This document shows positions 7,846 through 15,827 of a DNA stretch of 15,959 nt, piece after piece; the first letter of the stretch is position 1; each line of letters starts with the position of its first letter. The stretch is from Chloroflexota bacterium (GTDB lineage: Bacteria > Chloroflexota > UBA6077). The stretch lies in assembly GCA_021806765.1 (NCBI GenBank), contig JAJZQR010000110.1, positions 1 to 15,959 on the forward strand. The letters are read 5' to 3'. The notes below the pieces were generated by a model. It was given only the letters and a program-made list of their open reading frames with translations. It had not been told where the DNA came from and did not search any database. The position numbers and the translations under genes are program-made.

Positions 7846-7865
7846 GCGACAGACGCGTCTATCGC
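7846..7865 (-). promoter_or_regulatory. Intercistronic RNA hairpin between tctA and tctC
   Basis: In the minus-strand transcript GCGAUAGA-CGCG-UCUGUCGC folds into an 8-bp stem with a 4-nt loop; one pair is U-G. On the plus strand that position would be a C-A mismatch, so the fold favours the mRNA orientation. It lies about 20 nt after the tctA stop, followed by an A-rich stretch and the tctC ribosome site. It is a plausible processing or stabilising element giving more binding protein than permease. Confidence 0.4.
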
Positions 7866-7884
7866 TCCATGAGTAGCCGAAACC

Positions 7885-9393
7885 TCAGATCTCTGCGTCC
7901 TCGCCCCGGACTGCATCGGTGCCAAAAGGCAGGGAGCGCATCGCCGAAGAGAGTAGGATCAGAACCGCCAATCCCAGCAACACGGCAGAGATTGGTCGAG
8001 TGACGAAGACGGACATGTCCCCCTGGGACATGACCATGGACTGTCGCATCGCAAGCTCCATCATCGGTCCCAGTATGAAGGTCAGAGCGACGGGGGCCAG
8101 CGGGAATTCCAGCTTCTTGAACAGATAGCCCAGCAGTCCGAACAGGGTGAGCATCTTCACGTCGAAAGCGCTGCCGTTCACGCTGTAGGAGCCCACGAGG
8201 GTGAAGGCCAGAATGATCGCAAACAGGATGGAATAGGGTATCTTGAGGATCTGGACCCACATCCCAATCAGCGGCAGGTTCAGGATGAGCAGGATCACGT
8301 TGCCGATGTACATGCTGGCGATCACCGCCCACACCAGGTCCGGGTGGTCCCTGAACAGCAGGGGACCCGGCACCAATCCGTTCATGATGAAGGCGCCCAT
8401 CAGGACCGCGATGGTCGGCGAGCCGGGGATGCCCATGGTGAAGAGGGGGATGAGGGCGGCGTTGGCGTGAGAGTTGTTCGCCGTCTCCGGCCCGGCCACA
8501 CCCTCGATTACCCCTGTGCCGAACTTCTCCGGGTACTTGGATACCTTCCTCTCCAGGATGTAGGACATGAAGGAGGAGATGGATCCCGTCATTCCGGGGA
8601 TGAGGCCCAGGAAGAAACCGAGGAACGTGCCCCGGGTTATGGGCCAGACTGAGTCCTTCACCTCCTTACGGGTCAGAACCAGGGAGGTCACCTTGGCGTC
8701 CATCACCTGGCGGACCTCCGTCTCGGCGTTTAACAGGATGTCGCTCACACCGAAGAAGCCCATGATCACCGACACGAACTCGAGACCGCTCAGCAACTCG
8801 GCCTGGCCATAGGTGAAGCGAGGCATCCCCTGGACCGGGTCCATCCCTACCAGGCCCAGCACCAGCCCGAACACTCCCATCATCAGCGCCTTGATCACCG
8901 ACTTGCCCGCCAACCCCATGAGGAGGGAGAGGCCGAGCACCATCAGGGAGAAGAACTCCGGGGGGCCGAAGTTCAGCGCGGCGCGGGCCAGCGGGGGTGC
9001 AGCCACCACCAACCCGATGGTGGCAACCGTGCCCCCGATAAAGGAGCCGATGGCGGCGACGCTGAGGGCCGCCCCGGCACGACCCCTCAGTGCCATCTGA
9101 TGGCCGTCCAGGCAGGTCACCACCGACGAGGCCTCGCCGGGGACGTTCATCAACACGCTGGTAATCGTGCCGCCGTACATGGCCCCGTAGTAGATGGCTG
9201 CCAGCATGATGATGGCGCTGGTCGCGGGCAACTGGAAGGTGAGGGGTATGAGCAGCGCCGTCCCCGCGGCGGGGCCAACTCCGGGCAGCACCCCGATCAG
9301 AGTCCCCATCAGGCAGCCGATCAAGGCAAAGAGCAGGTTCTGGGGGCTCAGCGCAATGGAGAAGCCCATCATCAGATTCCCGAAATCACCCAT
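7885..9393 (-). CDS. tctA: TctA large membrane subunit of tripartite tricarboxylate transporter
   Basis: A 502-residue integral membrane protein of normal TctA length with about a dozen hydrophobic segments. It carries the two half-repeats that mark the family: GCLMGTLIGVLPGVGPAAG near residues 26-44, and LGLIPGMTGSISSFMSYILE with the following GVAGPETANNSHANAALIPL and MGIPGSP in the middle of the protein. It forms the permease channel with TctB, is thought to be driven by the ion gradient, and depends on the binding protein TctC. ATG at 9393 sits 10 nt after the tctB stop with a G-rich ribosome site, so tctB and tctA are surely co-transcribed. The order B-A-C is a rearrangement of the classical tctC-B-A order. 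Confidence 0.96.
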   Translation of the reverse strand: MGDFGNLMMGFSIALSPQNLLFALIGCLMGTLIGVLPGVGPAAGTALLIPLTFQLPATSAIIMLAAIYYGAMYGGTITSVLMNVPGEASSVVTCLDGHQMALRGRAGAALSVAAIGSFIGGTVATIGLVVAAPPLARAALNFGPPEFFSLMVLGLSLLMGLAGKSVIKALMMGVFGLVLGLVGMDPVQGMPRFTYGQAELLSGLEFVSVIMGFFGVSDILLNAETEVRQVMDAKVTSLVLTRKEVKDSVWPITRGTFLGFFLGLIPGMTGSISSFMSYILERKVSKYPEKFGTGVIEGVAGPETANNSHANAALIPLFTMGIPGSPTIAVLMGAFIMNGLVPGPLLFRDHPDLVWAVIASMYIGNVILLILNLPLIGMWVQILKIPYSILFAIILAFTLVGSYSVNGSAFDVKMLTLFGLLGYLFKKLEFPLAPVALTFILGPMMELAMRQSMVMSQGDMSVFVTRPISAVLLGLAVLILLSSAMRSLPFGTDAVRGEDAEI

Positions 9394-9403
9394 CCCACTA
9401 CCC

Positions 9404-9880
9404 CTACAGCCCTAAGTTCTGGAGGAACGCGATGGTGGAGGCGGGCAACTCCACATCCAGGAAGTGCTTGAAAACGTAGTAGACTCCGAAGCTGCCCAGC
9501 ACTGCGACGACCAGGGTCACGATGGGGTTCTGCCGGCCGAGGGCCGTGAGAAGGAACACCAGGAAGACCAGCATCGTAATCTGGAAGCCGACATCGTCCA
9601 CCACCCATCCGAAGAGAGCCATCGCCACCAGAATAGAGAGGATTCGGATCGCTCCCCGACGGTCGGGAATGAAGCCCGCCTCCATACTGCCTGCGGGGCG
9701 AGTCGAGACCTGGATCAGCCAGACGATGGACAGTGCAGCAAGCACGACACCCAACCAGAAGGGAAAGAAGCCCGGTCCCGGGCCTACGTCGACGTAGTAC
9801 TTCATCTGACGGGACGCGAAGATCAGATACAGGCTAAAGGCCAGAAAGGCAAGACTGGCTATCTGATACACCCGTCGCAT
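9404..9880 (-). CDS. tctB: TctB small membrane subunit of tripartite tricarboxylate transporter
   Basis: A 158-residue protein with four hydrophobic segments: about 5-23, 35-55, 76-97 and a long one at about 100-140 that may be split. It carries the TctB-like features YYVDVGPGPGFFPFWLGV and FKHFLDVELP near the end. TctB proteins are poorly conserved, so the call rests on size, topology, these motifs and its place directly before tctA. ATG at 9880 has GAGAGAGG about 8 nt upstream. The gap of 61 nt to the LeuC-like gene shows no terminator, so the transporter is probably read through from the hydro-lyase genes. Confidence 0.93.
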   Translation of the reverse strand: MRRVYQIASLAFLAFSLYLIFASRQMKYYVDVGPGPGFFPFWLGVVLAALSIVWLIQVSTRPAGSMEAGFIPDRRGAIRILSILVAMALFGWVVDDVGFQITMLVFLVFLLTALGRQNPIVTLVVAVLGSFGVYYVFKHFLDVELPASTIAFLQNLGL

Positions 9881-9941
9881 GTGGTCACCTCTCTCGCTAG
9901 AATCGTCTCTGTGTCCTCTACACCCACGTCCTGTTTTCCGC

Positions 9942-11195
9942 TCAGCCCAACTCTCTGGGATCTGTGATCACTCCCTTTAGCGCTGTGGCAGCGGCAACTG
10001 CGGGGCTGGAGAGATAGATGTTGCCTTCCGGATTCCCCATCCGACCCCGGAAGTTGCGGTTCTGGGTGGCCAGGGCGTTCTCGCCGTTGGCCAGCGCCCC
10101 CATGTGGGCCCCATAGCAGGCTGCGCAGCCGGGGACACCCACCGATCCTCCCGCGTCGACGATGTCGAGCAGATATCCCCTCGCCATCGCCTCCCGCAGA
10201 ACGGTACTCGAGGGTGGAACCACGATCAGCCGTGTGCTGGGGTGAACCTTTCTACCCTTCAGGATCCTCGCCACCACTTCCAGGTCGTCCAGCCGCCCGT
10301 TGGTGCATGTGCCGATGAAGACCTGGTGGATGCGTGTGCCCTTCACCTCGGAGACAGGGTGCACGTTGTCCGGCTGGTGCGGGCAGGCGACCAGGGGCTC
10401 CAGCGCCCCCAGGTCGATCTCGATGGTGCTCTCGTAATCCGCACCGGCATCCAGGGGAATCGGGCGCCATTGCTCTCCCCTGCCGTATCGAACCATCCAT
10501 TCCCGGGTCTGCTCGTCCGAAGGGAACAGTCCCACCTTGGCTCCCATCTCAACGGCCATATTGGCCATGGTCGCCCGCTCAGAGACGGTGAGCCGCGGTA
10601 CCGCCTCTCCGGTGAACTCCAGCGCCTTGTAGGTGGCGCCATCGACACCCAACCGGCGCTCCAACTCCAACACGGCATCCTTCGGGTACACCCATTCCGG
10701 AAAATGCCCCAGGAGCCGCACCTCTATGCTCTCGGGCACCCGCAGCCAACTCTTGCCGGTGCCCAGCGCCACCGCTATGTCGGAGGCCCCCATGCCGGTG
10801 CCGAAGCTGCACAGCGCCCCCGCGGTACAGGTGTGGGAGTCGGTTCCCAGGGTTACGCCCCCCGGCACCGCCAGACCCTCCAGAATGATCTGGTGGCAGA
10901 CACCGGCACCGACATCGTAGAGTCGCATCCCCTGCTCCGCCGCCGTCTCGCGCAGGAAGCTGTGCTCCTCGCTCAACTCCATCCTGGGGCTGGGAGCCGC
11001 GTGGTCCAGAAAGACGAAAGAGCGCTCAGGGCGGGCTACCCGCGCCAACCCCATGTCCGCCATCTCGCGGAAGCAGAGCGGACCGCCGGCGTCATGGACG
11101 AAGACCAGGTCGACGTCGGTGATGATCACCTCTCCCGCCTTGACGGCGGAGCCGACCTTGGCACTGAGTATCTTCTCGGAAAGTGTCTGAGCCAC
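9942..11195 (-). CDS. LeuC-like large subunit of an aconitase-family hydro-lyase (3-isopropylmalate / homoaconitate / dimethylmalate dehydratase type)
   Basis: A 417-residue large subunit of the two-subunit LeuCD/homoaconitase group, which moves a hydroxyl between neighbouring carbons or dehydrates a 2-hydroxyacid by means of a [4Fe-4S] cluster. The cluster ligands are C297 (GTCTNGR), C357 and C360 (GCAACYG). Other landmarks are VFLDH (61-65), [12 protein letters not shown] (117-128) and NRNFRGRMG (379-387). The length matches the short archaeal/thermophile type. GTG at 11195 was chosen because GGTGGGGG lies just upstream and [10 protein letters not shown] matches family starts; the frame opens with TTG at 11210 immediately after the leuD stop. 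It is certainly paired with the LeuD-like gene 15 nt upstream. leuA and leuB are missing and tct genes follow, so a catabolic substrate is more likely than leucine synthesis. Confidence 0.92.
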   Translation of the reverse strand: MAQTLSEKILSAKVGSAVKAGEVIITDVDLVFVHDAGGPLCFREMADMGLARVARPERSFVFLDHAAPSPRMELSEEHSFLRETAAEQGMRLYDVGAGVCHQIILEGLAVPGGVTLGTDSHTCTAGALCSFGTGMGASDIAVALGTGKSWLRVPESIEVRLLGHFPEWVYPKDAVLELERRLGVDGATYKALEFTGEAVPRLTVSERATMANMAVEMGAKVGLFPSDEQTREWMVRYGRGEQWRPIPLDAGADYESTIEIDLGALEPLVACPHQPDNVHPVSEVKGTRIHQVFIGTCTNGRLDDLEVVARILKGRKVHPSTRLIVVPPSSTVLREAMARGYLLDIVDAGGSVGVPGCAACYGAHMGALANGENALATQNRNFRGRMGNPEGNIYLSSPAVAAATALKGVITDPRELG

Positions 11196-11210
11196 GCTGT
11201 CCCCCACCAA

Positions 11211-11771
11211 TCAGGATCTTGACTCCGGGCTCGAGCCCTGGCTTTCGGTCAGAACGTCGAAGCTACCGTACTTACGTATGAAGGGCTTGACCCCGCCCTC
11301 GCTCAGGATGCGCAACATCGCCGGCGATAGCCCTACCACAGCTATCGTCTCTCCAGTGGTCTCATCGACCAGGAAAGAGTCCTTCAGGGAGACCCGAAGG
11401 GTGTCCCCATCGGCGATACGACCGGTATCGCACAGCAGCACCGGCAGCCCAAGGTTTATGGCGTTGCGGAAGAAGATCCGGGCGCAGGACCTGGCAATCA
11501 CCGCCGCGACGCCGTTCAGCTTCAGCACCAGAGGCGCGTGCTCCCGGCTCGATCCCATCCCAAAGTTCTTGCCGGCCACCACGAAGTCCCCCGGCCTCAC
11601 CCGCTCCGTGAAGGTCGAGTCGGCATCCTCCATGGCATGCTTCGCCAGAGCCGGCAGATCCTTGCGCAGATACAGGTAGCGGCCGGGAGTGATCAAGTCT
11701 GTAGAGATATCGTCACCGAACTTGAAGGCTCTGCCCTTCACCTCGGTATCTCTGGCCTGGTCCACTGTCAC
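11211..11771 (-). CDS. LeuD-like small (swivel) subunit of an aconitase-family hydro-lyase
   Basis: A 186-residue swivel-domain subunit, slightly longer than the usual 160-170 because of a Ser-rich C-terminal tail. It has [17 protein letters not shown] (19-35) and the substrate-binding GSSREHAP (73-80), followed by [18 protein letters not shown]. The loop after ITPGR, here YLYLR, is the stretch reported to set substrate choice in archaeal isopropylmalate isomerase and homoaconitase. It lacks the Arg of the homoaconitase YLRT motif and is not identical to the isopropylmalate type, so the substrate stays open. GTG at 11771 was chosen because GGAGG (11779-11783) stands 7 nt upstream; an ATG at 11813 would add 14 residues without a ribosome site. 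It is co-transcribed with the LeuC-like gene. Confidence 0.92.
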   Translation of the reverse strand: MTVDQARDTEVKGRAFKFGDDISTDLITPGRYLYLRKDLPALAKHAMEDADSTFTERVRPGDFVVAGKNFGMGSSREHAPLVLKLNGVAAVIARSCARIFFRNAINLGLPVLLCDTGRIADGDTLRVSLKDSFLVDETTGETIAVVGLSPAMLRILSEGGVKPFIRKYGSFDVLTESQGSSPESRS

Positions 11772-11848
11772 CGGAACACCTCCACTTCTCTTCGGTCGAT
11801 GTGCAGTGTCCAATACGGCGGAGGCTAGCGTTCCGCCAGGATGGCTCT

Positions 11849-11931
11849 GATGTAGGGAGGGGCCCTGTGCCCCTCCGCCTGACGCGCGATGGCAGGACCG
11901 GGCGGCAGGACAGAGCGCCCTGCCCTACATC
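11849..11931. repeat. Inverted-repeat element with GATGTAGGG ends
   Basis: An 83-bp unit bounded by GATGTAGGG (11849-11857) and CCCTACATC (11923-11931). Inside is the hairpin GGAGGGGC-cctgt-GCCCCTCC (11856-11876). It occupies the gap between the NHL gene and leuD. The GTAGGG ends and Gs-then-Cs interior match the style of the repeats at 5451, 6639 and 12990. Confidence 0.7.
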
Positions 11932-11949
11932 TCAAAACCACTGTGTCGG

Positions 11950-12939
11950 CTAATTCCGTGCGAACTTCTGAAAGGAGTGGCTGCCGGAGGGGACGCCACC
12001 TCTCTTGACGCCGAAGGTCTCGGTGACCTCTGCCACGTAGATGTCGCCGTGGGAGTCCACGCCGATCCCATGGGGGGCGATGAAGTTGCCAAGAGCCGTC
12101 CTGTCCCCTGTATGCCCGAACCGAGCCAGCACCTTCCCGTCCTGGGCCAGGACGCTCACCCTGCCCGGCTTATCCTCGGTGATGGGGCCGTGGACGAAGG
12201 ACTTCTGGCCGACTATCCACCACAGCTCGGAGACGTAGATCAGCCCGTCCCTATCCATGGCGAGGCCCGTGGGGCGCTGGACGTGGGTCCACTGATCCAG
12301 GAACTCCCCCGTGGGGCTGAAGAACTGGATGCGATCGTTCTCCCTGTCAGCCACCATGACGCGGCCATCGGGCATTACCCAGATGTCGTGGGGCAGATGG
12401 AACTGTCCCGGGCCGATGCCGGGCTCGCCCCAGGACTGGATCAGCTGCCCATCGGCGGAGAAGCGGTGCACCCGAGCATTGCCGTAGCCGTCACAAACGT
12501 AGATGTCGCCGTTGGGGGCGAGGGCGGCGCCGGTGGGCCGGTTGAAAGGACCACCACCGTGGGTGATGCTGGCAAGCCCCTTCTCCTTGACGTAGCCGGT
12601 GTCCGAGGCGACGCCGGGGGTGCCCAGGGTCATCAGCAGCTCCCCGTTCGGGGTGAACTTCCGGATGGTGTGGTTGCCGTCGTCGGCGGCGTAGACGGAG
12701 CCGTCGGGGCCGAACTTGATGCAGTGGGTGCGGGGGGTGAAGATGCCCTCGCCCCAGGAGGTGACGAAGGTCCCGTCTCGTTCGTAGACGATCACCCTGG
12801 CGTCCATGCGGGTGATGACGTAGACGCGGTCGTTGGCGTCGATGCCGGCACCGACGCAGTCCAGATGCTTGAAGCCCTCGGGTAGCTGCTCCCAGTTCTC
12901 GACGAGGGTGTAGCTGAGTTCTCCTGACAAGATACGCAC
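11950..12939 (-). CDS. NHL-repeat six-bladed beta-propeller, peptidyl-alpha-hydroxyglycine amidating lyase (PAL)-like
   Basis: A 329-residue protein made of about six NHL blades (for example starting near 25, 68, 131, 178, 218 and 285). No signal peptide is visible, so it is probably cytoplasmic. The middle blades closely resemble the lyase domain of animal PAM: DGYGNARV, SWGEPGIGPGQF, LPHDIW and ADRENDRIQ. By position, the three zinc-binding histidines of PAL would be H72, H184 and H290, the catalytic Tyr Y152 and an active-site Arg R199; these assignments come from memory of the PAL structure. PAL cleaves alpha-hydroxyglycine amides to glyoxylate. The GTG start at 12939 overlaps the ribosome site; TTG at 12930, with AGGGAGG 8 nt upstream, fits better and would trim three residues. 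It sits between the aconitase and leuDC, which suggests a pathway or sensor role. The fold is firm, the activity speculative. Confidence 0.88.
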   Translation of the reverse strand: MRILSGELSYTLVENWEQLPEGFKHLDCVGAGIDANDRVYVITRMDARVIVYERDGTFVTSWGEGIFTPRTHCIKFGPDGSVYAADDGNHTIRKFTPNGELLMTLGTPGVASDTGYVKEKGLASITHGGGPFNRPTGAALAPNGDIYVCDGYGNARVHRFSADGQLIQSWGEPGIGPGQFHLPHDIWVMPDGRVMVADRENDRIQFFSPTGEFLDQWTHVQRPTGLAMDRDGLIYVSELWWIVGQKSFVHGPITEDKPGRVSVLAQDGKVLARFGHTGDRTALGNFIAPHGIGVDSHGDIYVAEVTETFGVKRGGVPSGSHSFQKFARN

Positions 12940-12989
12940 CTCCCTGTGCTTTATGAGATGTCTGCTCCTCCGGTTCCAGGAGATTAAAG

Positions 12990-13067
12990 CCAGTAGCGGC
13001 CGGTCGCCCCTGACCGGCCACGCCTTTGTGCGACCGCGCGGGGTCGCGGGCGACCCCTCGCTACTGG
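12990..13067. repeat. Composite palindrome with CCAGTAGCG ends
   Basis: A 78-bp element bounded by CCAGTAGCG (12990-12998) and CGCTACTGG (13059-13067). It contains GGCCGGTC-gcccct-GACCGGCC (12998-13019) and a second stem, either GCGACC/GGTCGC (13030-13047) or GGGTCGC/GCGACCC (13041-13056). It lies between the aconitase stop and the NHL gene, so it may lower read-through or fix an mRNA end. Confidence 0.75.
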
Positions 13068-13088
13068 ACCACCCTCTTGGAACTGGAG

Positions 13089-15017
13089 TTAGACCCGATT
13101 AACTCTGAAGTAGTTCAACATCCCACCGGCCAGGTACACCTCGATCTGTCTAGGGGTCAGAGCGTGCCTCACCGGGAGTTCAGTACCCCTGGTGACGTTC
13201 CTGATCACCAGGTCGCGTCCCCGGGACAGCTGCGACCGGACGTCGGCCAACTCCAGCAGATCGCCCTGCTCGATCCGATCGTAATCGGCCTCGTCGGCGA
13301 AAGTCAGCGGCAGGATGGCCACGTTGATCAGGTTGGAGTGATGAATGCGAGCGAAGGACTTGGCCAGCACTGCCTGGACGCCCAGGTAAGCGGGGAGCAG
13401 CGCGGCGTGCTCGCGACTGGAGCCCTGTCCGTAGTTTGAGCCGCCCACCACGATGGACGACCCTGCCTCCTTCGCCCGGGCAGGGAAGCTGCTATCGACC
13501 CGCTCGAAGACGTACTCGGCCGAGGCCGGAACGTTGGAGCGCAGCGGGCCCAGCTTTGCCCCCGAGGGGATGATGTCGTCGGTGCTGATGTTGTCGCCGG
13601 TCTTCAGCAGGACCGGAGCGCGCAGGCTCTCAGCTGGCGCAGTAGATCGCGGCAGCGGCTTGATATTGGGCCCCCGCCGGATCTCGACCTGCTCCGGGTC
13701 CTCGGCCGGACGCAGGATCATGCCGTCGTCCGCCGCGAACCGCTCGGGCAGTTCTATCCGGGGAGCCTCCCCCAGGCAGCGAGGGTCGGTGACCCGGCCT
13801 GTTACGGCTATGGCCGCGGCCACCTGCGGGCTGCACAGGTAGACCTGGTCCGGGTTGGTGCCGGAGCGGCCCGGGAAGTTGCGGTTGAAGCTACGAACGG
13901 AAACGGCGCCGGTAGCTGGAGCCTGGCCGGTACCGTTACAGGGTCCGCAGCTGCACTCCAGGATGCGGGCGCCCGAGGCGATCAGGTCCGTCAAGGCACC
14001 CGACTCCGAGATCATCTGCAACACCTGGCGGGAACCCGGGGTCACGGTGAAGCTGACGCCGGGATGGACCTTCTTCCCTTTCAAGATGGCCGCTACCGTC
14101 ATCAGGTCGGCATAGGAGGAGTTGGTGCAGGAGCCGACGCACACCTGGTCGACCTGGATGCCCTCCACCTCCCTCACGGGCACGACCTTGTCCGGACTGC
14201 TGGGGCAAGCCATCAGCGGTTCCAGGGTGCTCAGATCCACCTCTATCGTCTCGTCGTAGCCAACGTCGGGATCGGCAGCCAGAGCTTTCCAGACCCCTTC
14301 ACGGCCCTGGGCCTTGAGGAAGGAGTGAACCGATTCGTCGCTGGGGAAGAGGCTGGTGGTGGCGCCCAACTCCGTCCCCATGTTGCAGACGGTGGCTCGC
14401 TGGGGGACGGTAAGGGAGGCGACGCCTTCCCCTGTGTACTCGAAGATGCGTCCCACCCCGCCCTTTACGCCGAGTCTGCGCAGCAGTTCCAGGATCAGGT
14501 CCTTGCTGGCCACCCAGGGCGGCAGCTTCCCTTTCATAACAACCTGGACCACCTTCGGCATCTTCAGGTAGTAGGGGCCGCCGCCCATCGCCACAGCCAC
14601 GTCCAGTCCCCCGGCGCCGATGGCCAGCATCCCCACAGCCCCGCAGGTAGGGGTGTGGCTGTCGCTTCCCAGGAGGGTCTCGCCGGGCTCGCTGAACCTC
14701 TCCAGGTGGACCTGATGGCAGATGCCGTTGCCCGGGCGGGAGAAGAGAAGCCCGTACTTGGCCGCCATAGTCTGGAGGAAGGGATGGTCGTCGCTGTTCT
14801 CGAAGCCCACCTGCAGCAGGCTGTGATCCACGTAGCAGAGCGATAGCCTGGTCTTCACCCGGGGGATATCCATGGCTTCGAACTGAAGCAGCGCCATGGT
14901 GCCCAGGGCGTCGTGGATGAGGGTTTGATCGATCCGAAGAGCGATCTCCTCTCCGACCCTCATCTGGCCCTCGACCAGATGCTGCTGGATCACCTTCTGC
15001 GCCAGGTTCAATCCCAT
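13089..15017 (-). CDS. Single-chain aconitate hydratase-family enzyme (compact, Aquifex-type)
   Basis: A 642-residue monomeric aconitase-family protein, shorter than AcnA (about 890) and close in size to the compact bacterial type. The catalytic domains (1-415) carry DHSLLQ (64-69), SDSHTPTCGAVG (118-129) and the [4Fe-4S] ligands C297 (GSCTNSSYADL), C357 and C360 (CSCGPCNG). A linker leads to the swivel domain (about 465-600) with TGDNISTDDIIPSG (473-486) and GSSREHAA (532-539). All key residues are present, so it should isomerise a citrate-like acid through a cis-aconitate-like intermediate. ATG at 15017 has GGAG about 10 nt upstream. It lies 69 nt after the IclR gene and is probably co-transcribed with it. 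It may be the cell's citrate-cycle aconitase, but its place in a transport and catabolic cluster suggests a specialised substrate. Confidence 0.94.
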   Translation of the reverse strand: MGLNLAQKVIQQHLVEGQMRVGEEIALRIDQTLIHDALGTMALLQFEAMDIPRVKTRLSLCYVDHSLLQVGFENSDDHPFLQTMAAKYGLLFSRPGNGICHQVHLERFSEPGETLLGSDSHTPTCGAVGMLAIGAGGLDVAVAMGGGPYYLKMPKVVQVVMKGKLPPWVASKDLILELLRRLGVKGGVGRIFEYTGEGVASLTVPQRATVCNMGTELGATTSLFPSDESVHSFLKAQGREGVWKALAADPDVGYDETIEVDLSTLEPLMACPSSPDKVVPVREVEGIQVDQVCVGSCTNSSYADLMTVAAILKGKKVHPGVSFTVTPGSRQVLQMISESGALTDLIASGARILECSCGPCNGTGQAPATGAVSVRSFNRNFPGRSGTNPDQVYLCSPQVAAAIAVTGRVTDPRCLGEAPRIELPERFAADDGMILRPAEDPEQVEIRRGPNIKPLPRSTAPAESLRAPVLLKTGDNISTDDIIPSGAKLGPLRSNVPASAEYVFERVDSSFPARAKEAGSSIVVGGSNYGQGSSREHAALLPAYLGVQAVLAKSFARIHHSNLINVAILPLTFADEADYDRIEQGDLLELADVRSQLSRGRDLVIRNVTRGTELPVRHALTPRQIEVYLAGGMLNYFRVNRV

Positions 15018-15086
15018 TTTCCACTTCTCCCAGTGAGATATGGATGGCCGAATGGATGAATTGGAAAGATCGGTTGGAAAGGGAGA

Positions 15087-15827
15087 CTACAGGCGGGCGT
15101 ACGCCCTCACGATCTCGTCGGCCGCCCGGCGCGCCTCGGCTGCCAGCTCCTGGGCCCGCTCCGCTGTCATGCGGCTGACCGGCCCCGCGATGGTCACGGC
15201 AGCGATAGTGCCCTCTCCGGCCACAGTAACAGGGGCCGCCACCGAGGCAACTCCCACAGCCCGCTCCTCCATGCTGACGGCGAAACCCATCTGCCGCGCC
15301 TCCTCGATCCTGGCGCACAGCTCCTGCCTTGACAGCGTCTCTCCGCTGACCAGCCTCGCCTCCTGAACGTGGTCGAGCAGCTGCTCCAACTCCTCCTGCG
15401 GCATCGCGGCGGCTAGAACCCGTCCCGATGCCCCAAGATGAAGGGGCAGCCGCTGCCCGATCTGAAGGGAGTAGCGGAGGGGATGCGGGCTGTTGACTCG
15501 CTGGATCACGACCCTGTCGAAGCCCTGCCTGACGAACAGCGACGAGGTCTCCCCGGAGATCAGCGTCAACTGCTCGAGGACCGGCCGAGCCATCGCGGGG
15601 AGGCTGTTCTCCCCAAGAAAGGCGTAGGCCAGCGGCGCGACGGCGGCCCCAACCCGGTAGCGGCCGTGCATCCTTTGGACGAATCCCCGGCGCTCCAGGA
15701 CAGAGAGCAGCCGCTGGGCCGTCGCCTTGTGAATGCCCGTCGCGCGGGAGAGTTCGCTGAGCCCCATGGAAGGGCCGGCTTTCTCCAACGCCATTAGAAG
15801 ATCGAGAGCGCGCTCCAGGGAACTCAC
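15087..15827 (-). CDS. IclR family transcriptional regulator
   Basis: A 246-residue regulator of standard length. Residues 1-60 are the winged helix-turn-helix (SSLERALDLLMALE, then LSELSRATGIHKATAQRLLSVLERRGFV, with the wing ending RYRVG). Residues about 75-246 are the IclR effector domain, which binds small organic acids (LPLHLGASGRVLAA; GFAVSMEERAVGVASVAAPV). GTG at 15827 was chosen because GGAGG stands 7 nt upstream and family members begin here; the ATG at 15887 would put coding sequence over the operator and probable transcription start. It is the first gene of the cluster, has a consensus promoter with an overlapping dyad, and is the likely substrate-responsive switch for the whole island. 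Confidence 0.95.
   Translation of the reverse strand: MSSLERALDLLMALEKAGPSMGLSELSRATGIHKATAQRLLSVLERRGFVQRMHGRYRVGAAVAPLAYAFLGENSLPAMARPVLEQLTLISGETSSLFVRQGFDRVVIQRVNSPHPLRYSLQIGQRLPLHLGASGRVLAAAMPQEELEQLLDHVQEARLVSGETLSRQELCARIEEARQMGFAVSMEERAVGVASVAAPVTVAGEGTIAAVTIAGPVSRMTAERAQELAAEARRAADEIVRAYARL

Noticed and set aside
9942..11771. Leucine biosynthesis operon
   Set aside because: Only LeuC- and LeuD-like subunits are present; leuA and leuB are absent and a transporter with catabolic enzymes surrounds them.
5261..13067. CRISPR array
   Set aside because: The repeats are inverted and dispersed, with unequal sizes and no regular spacers; no cas genes are nearby.
3863..15017. Methylcitrate cycle (prp) operon
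   Set aside because: An MmgE/PrpD protein and an aconitase are present, but methylcitrate synthase and methylisocitrate lyase are not, and the TTT transporter is not part of that pathway.
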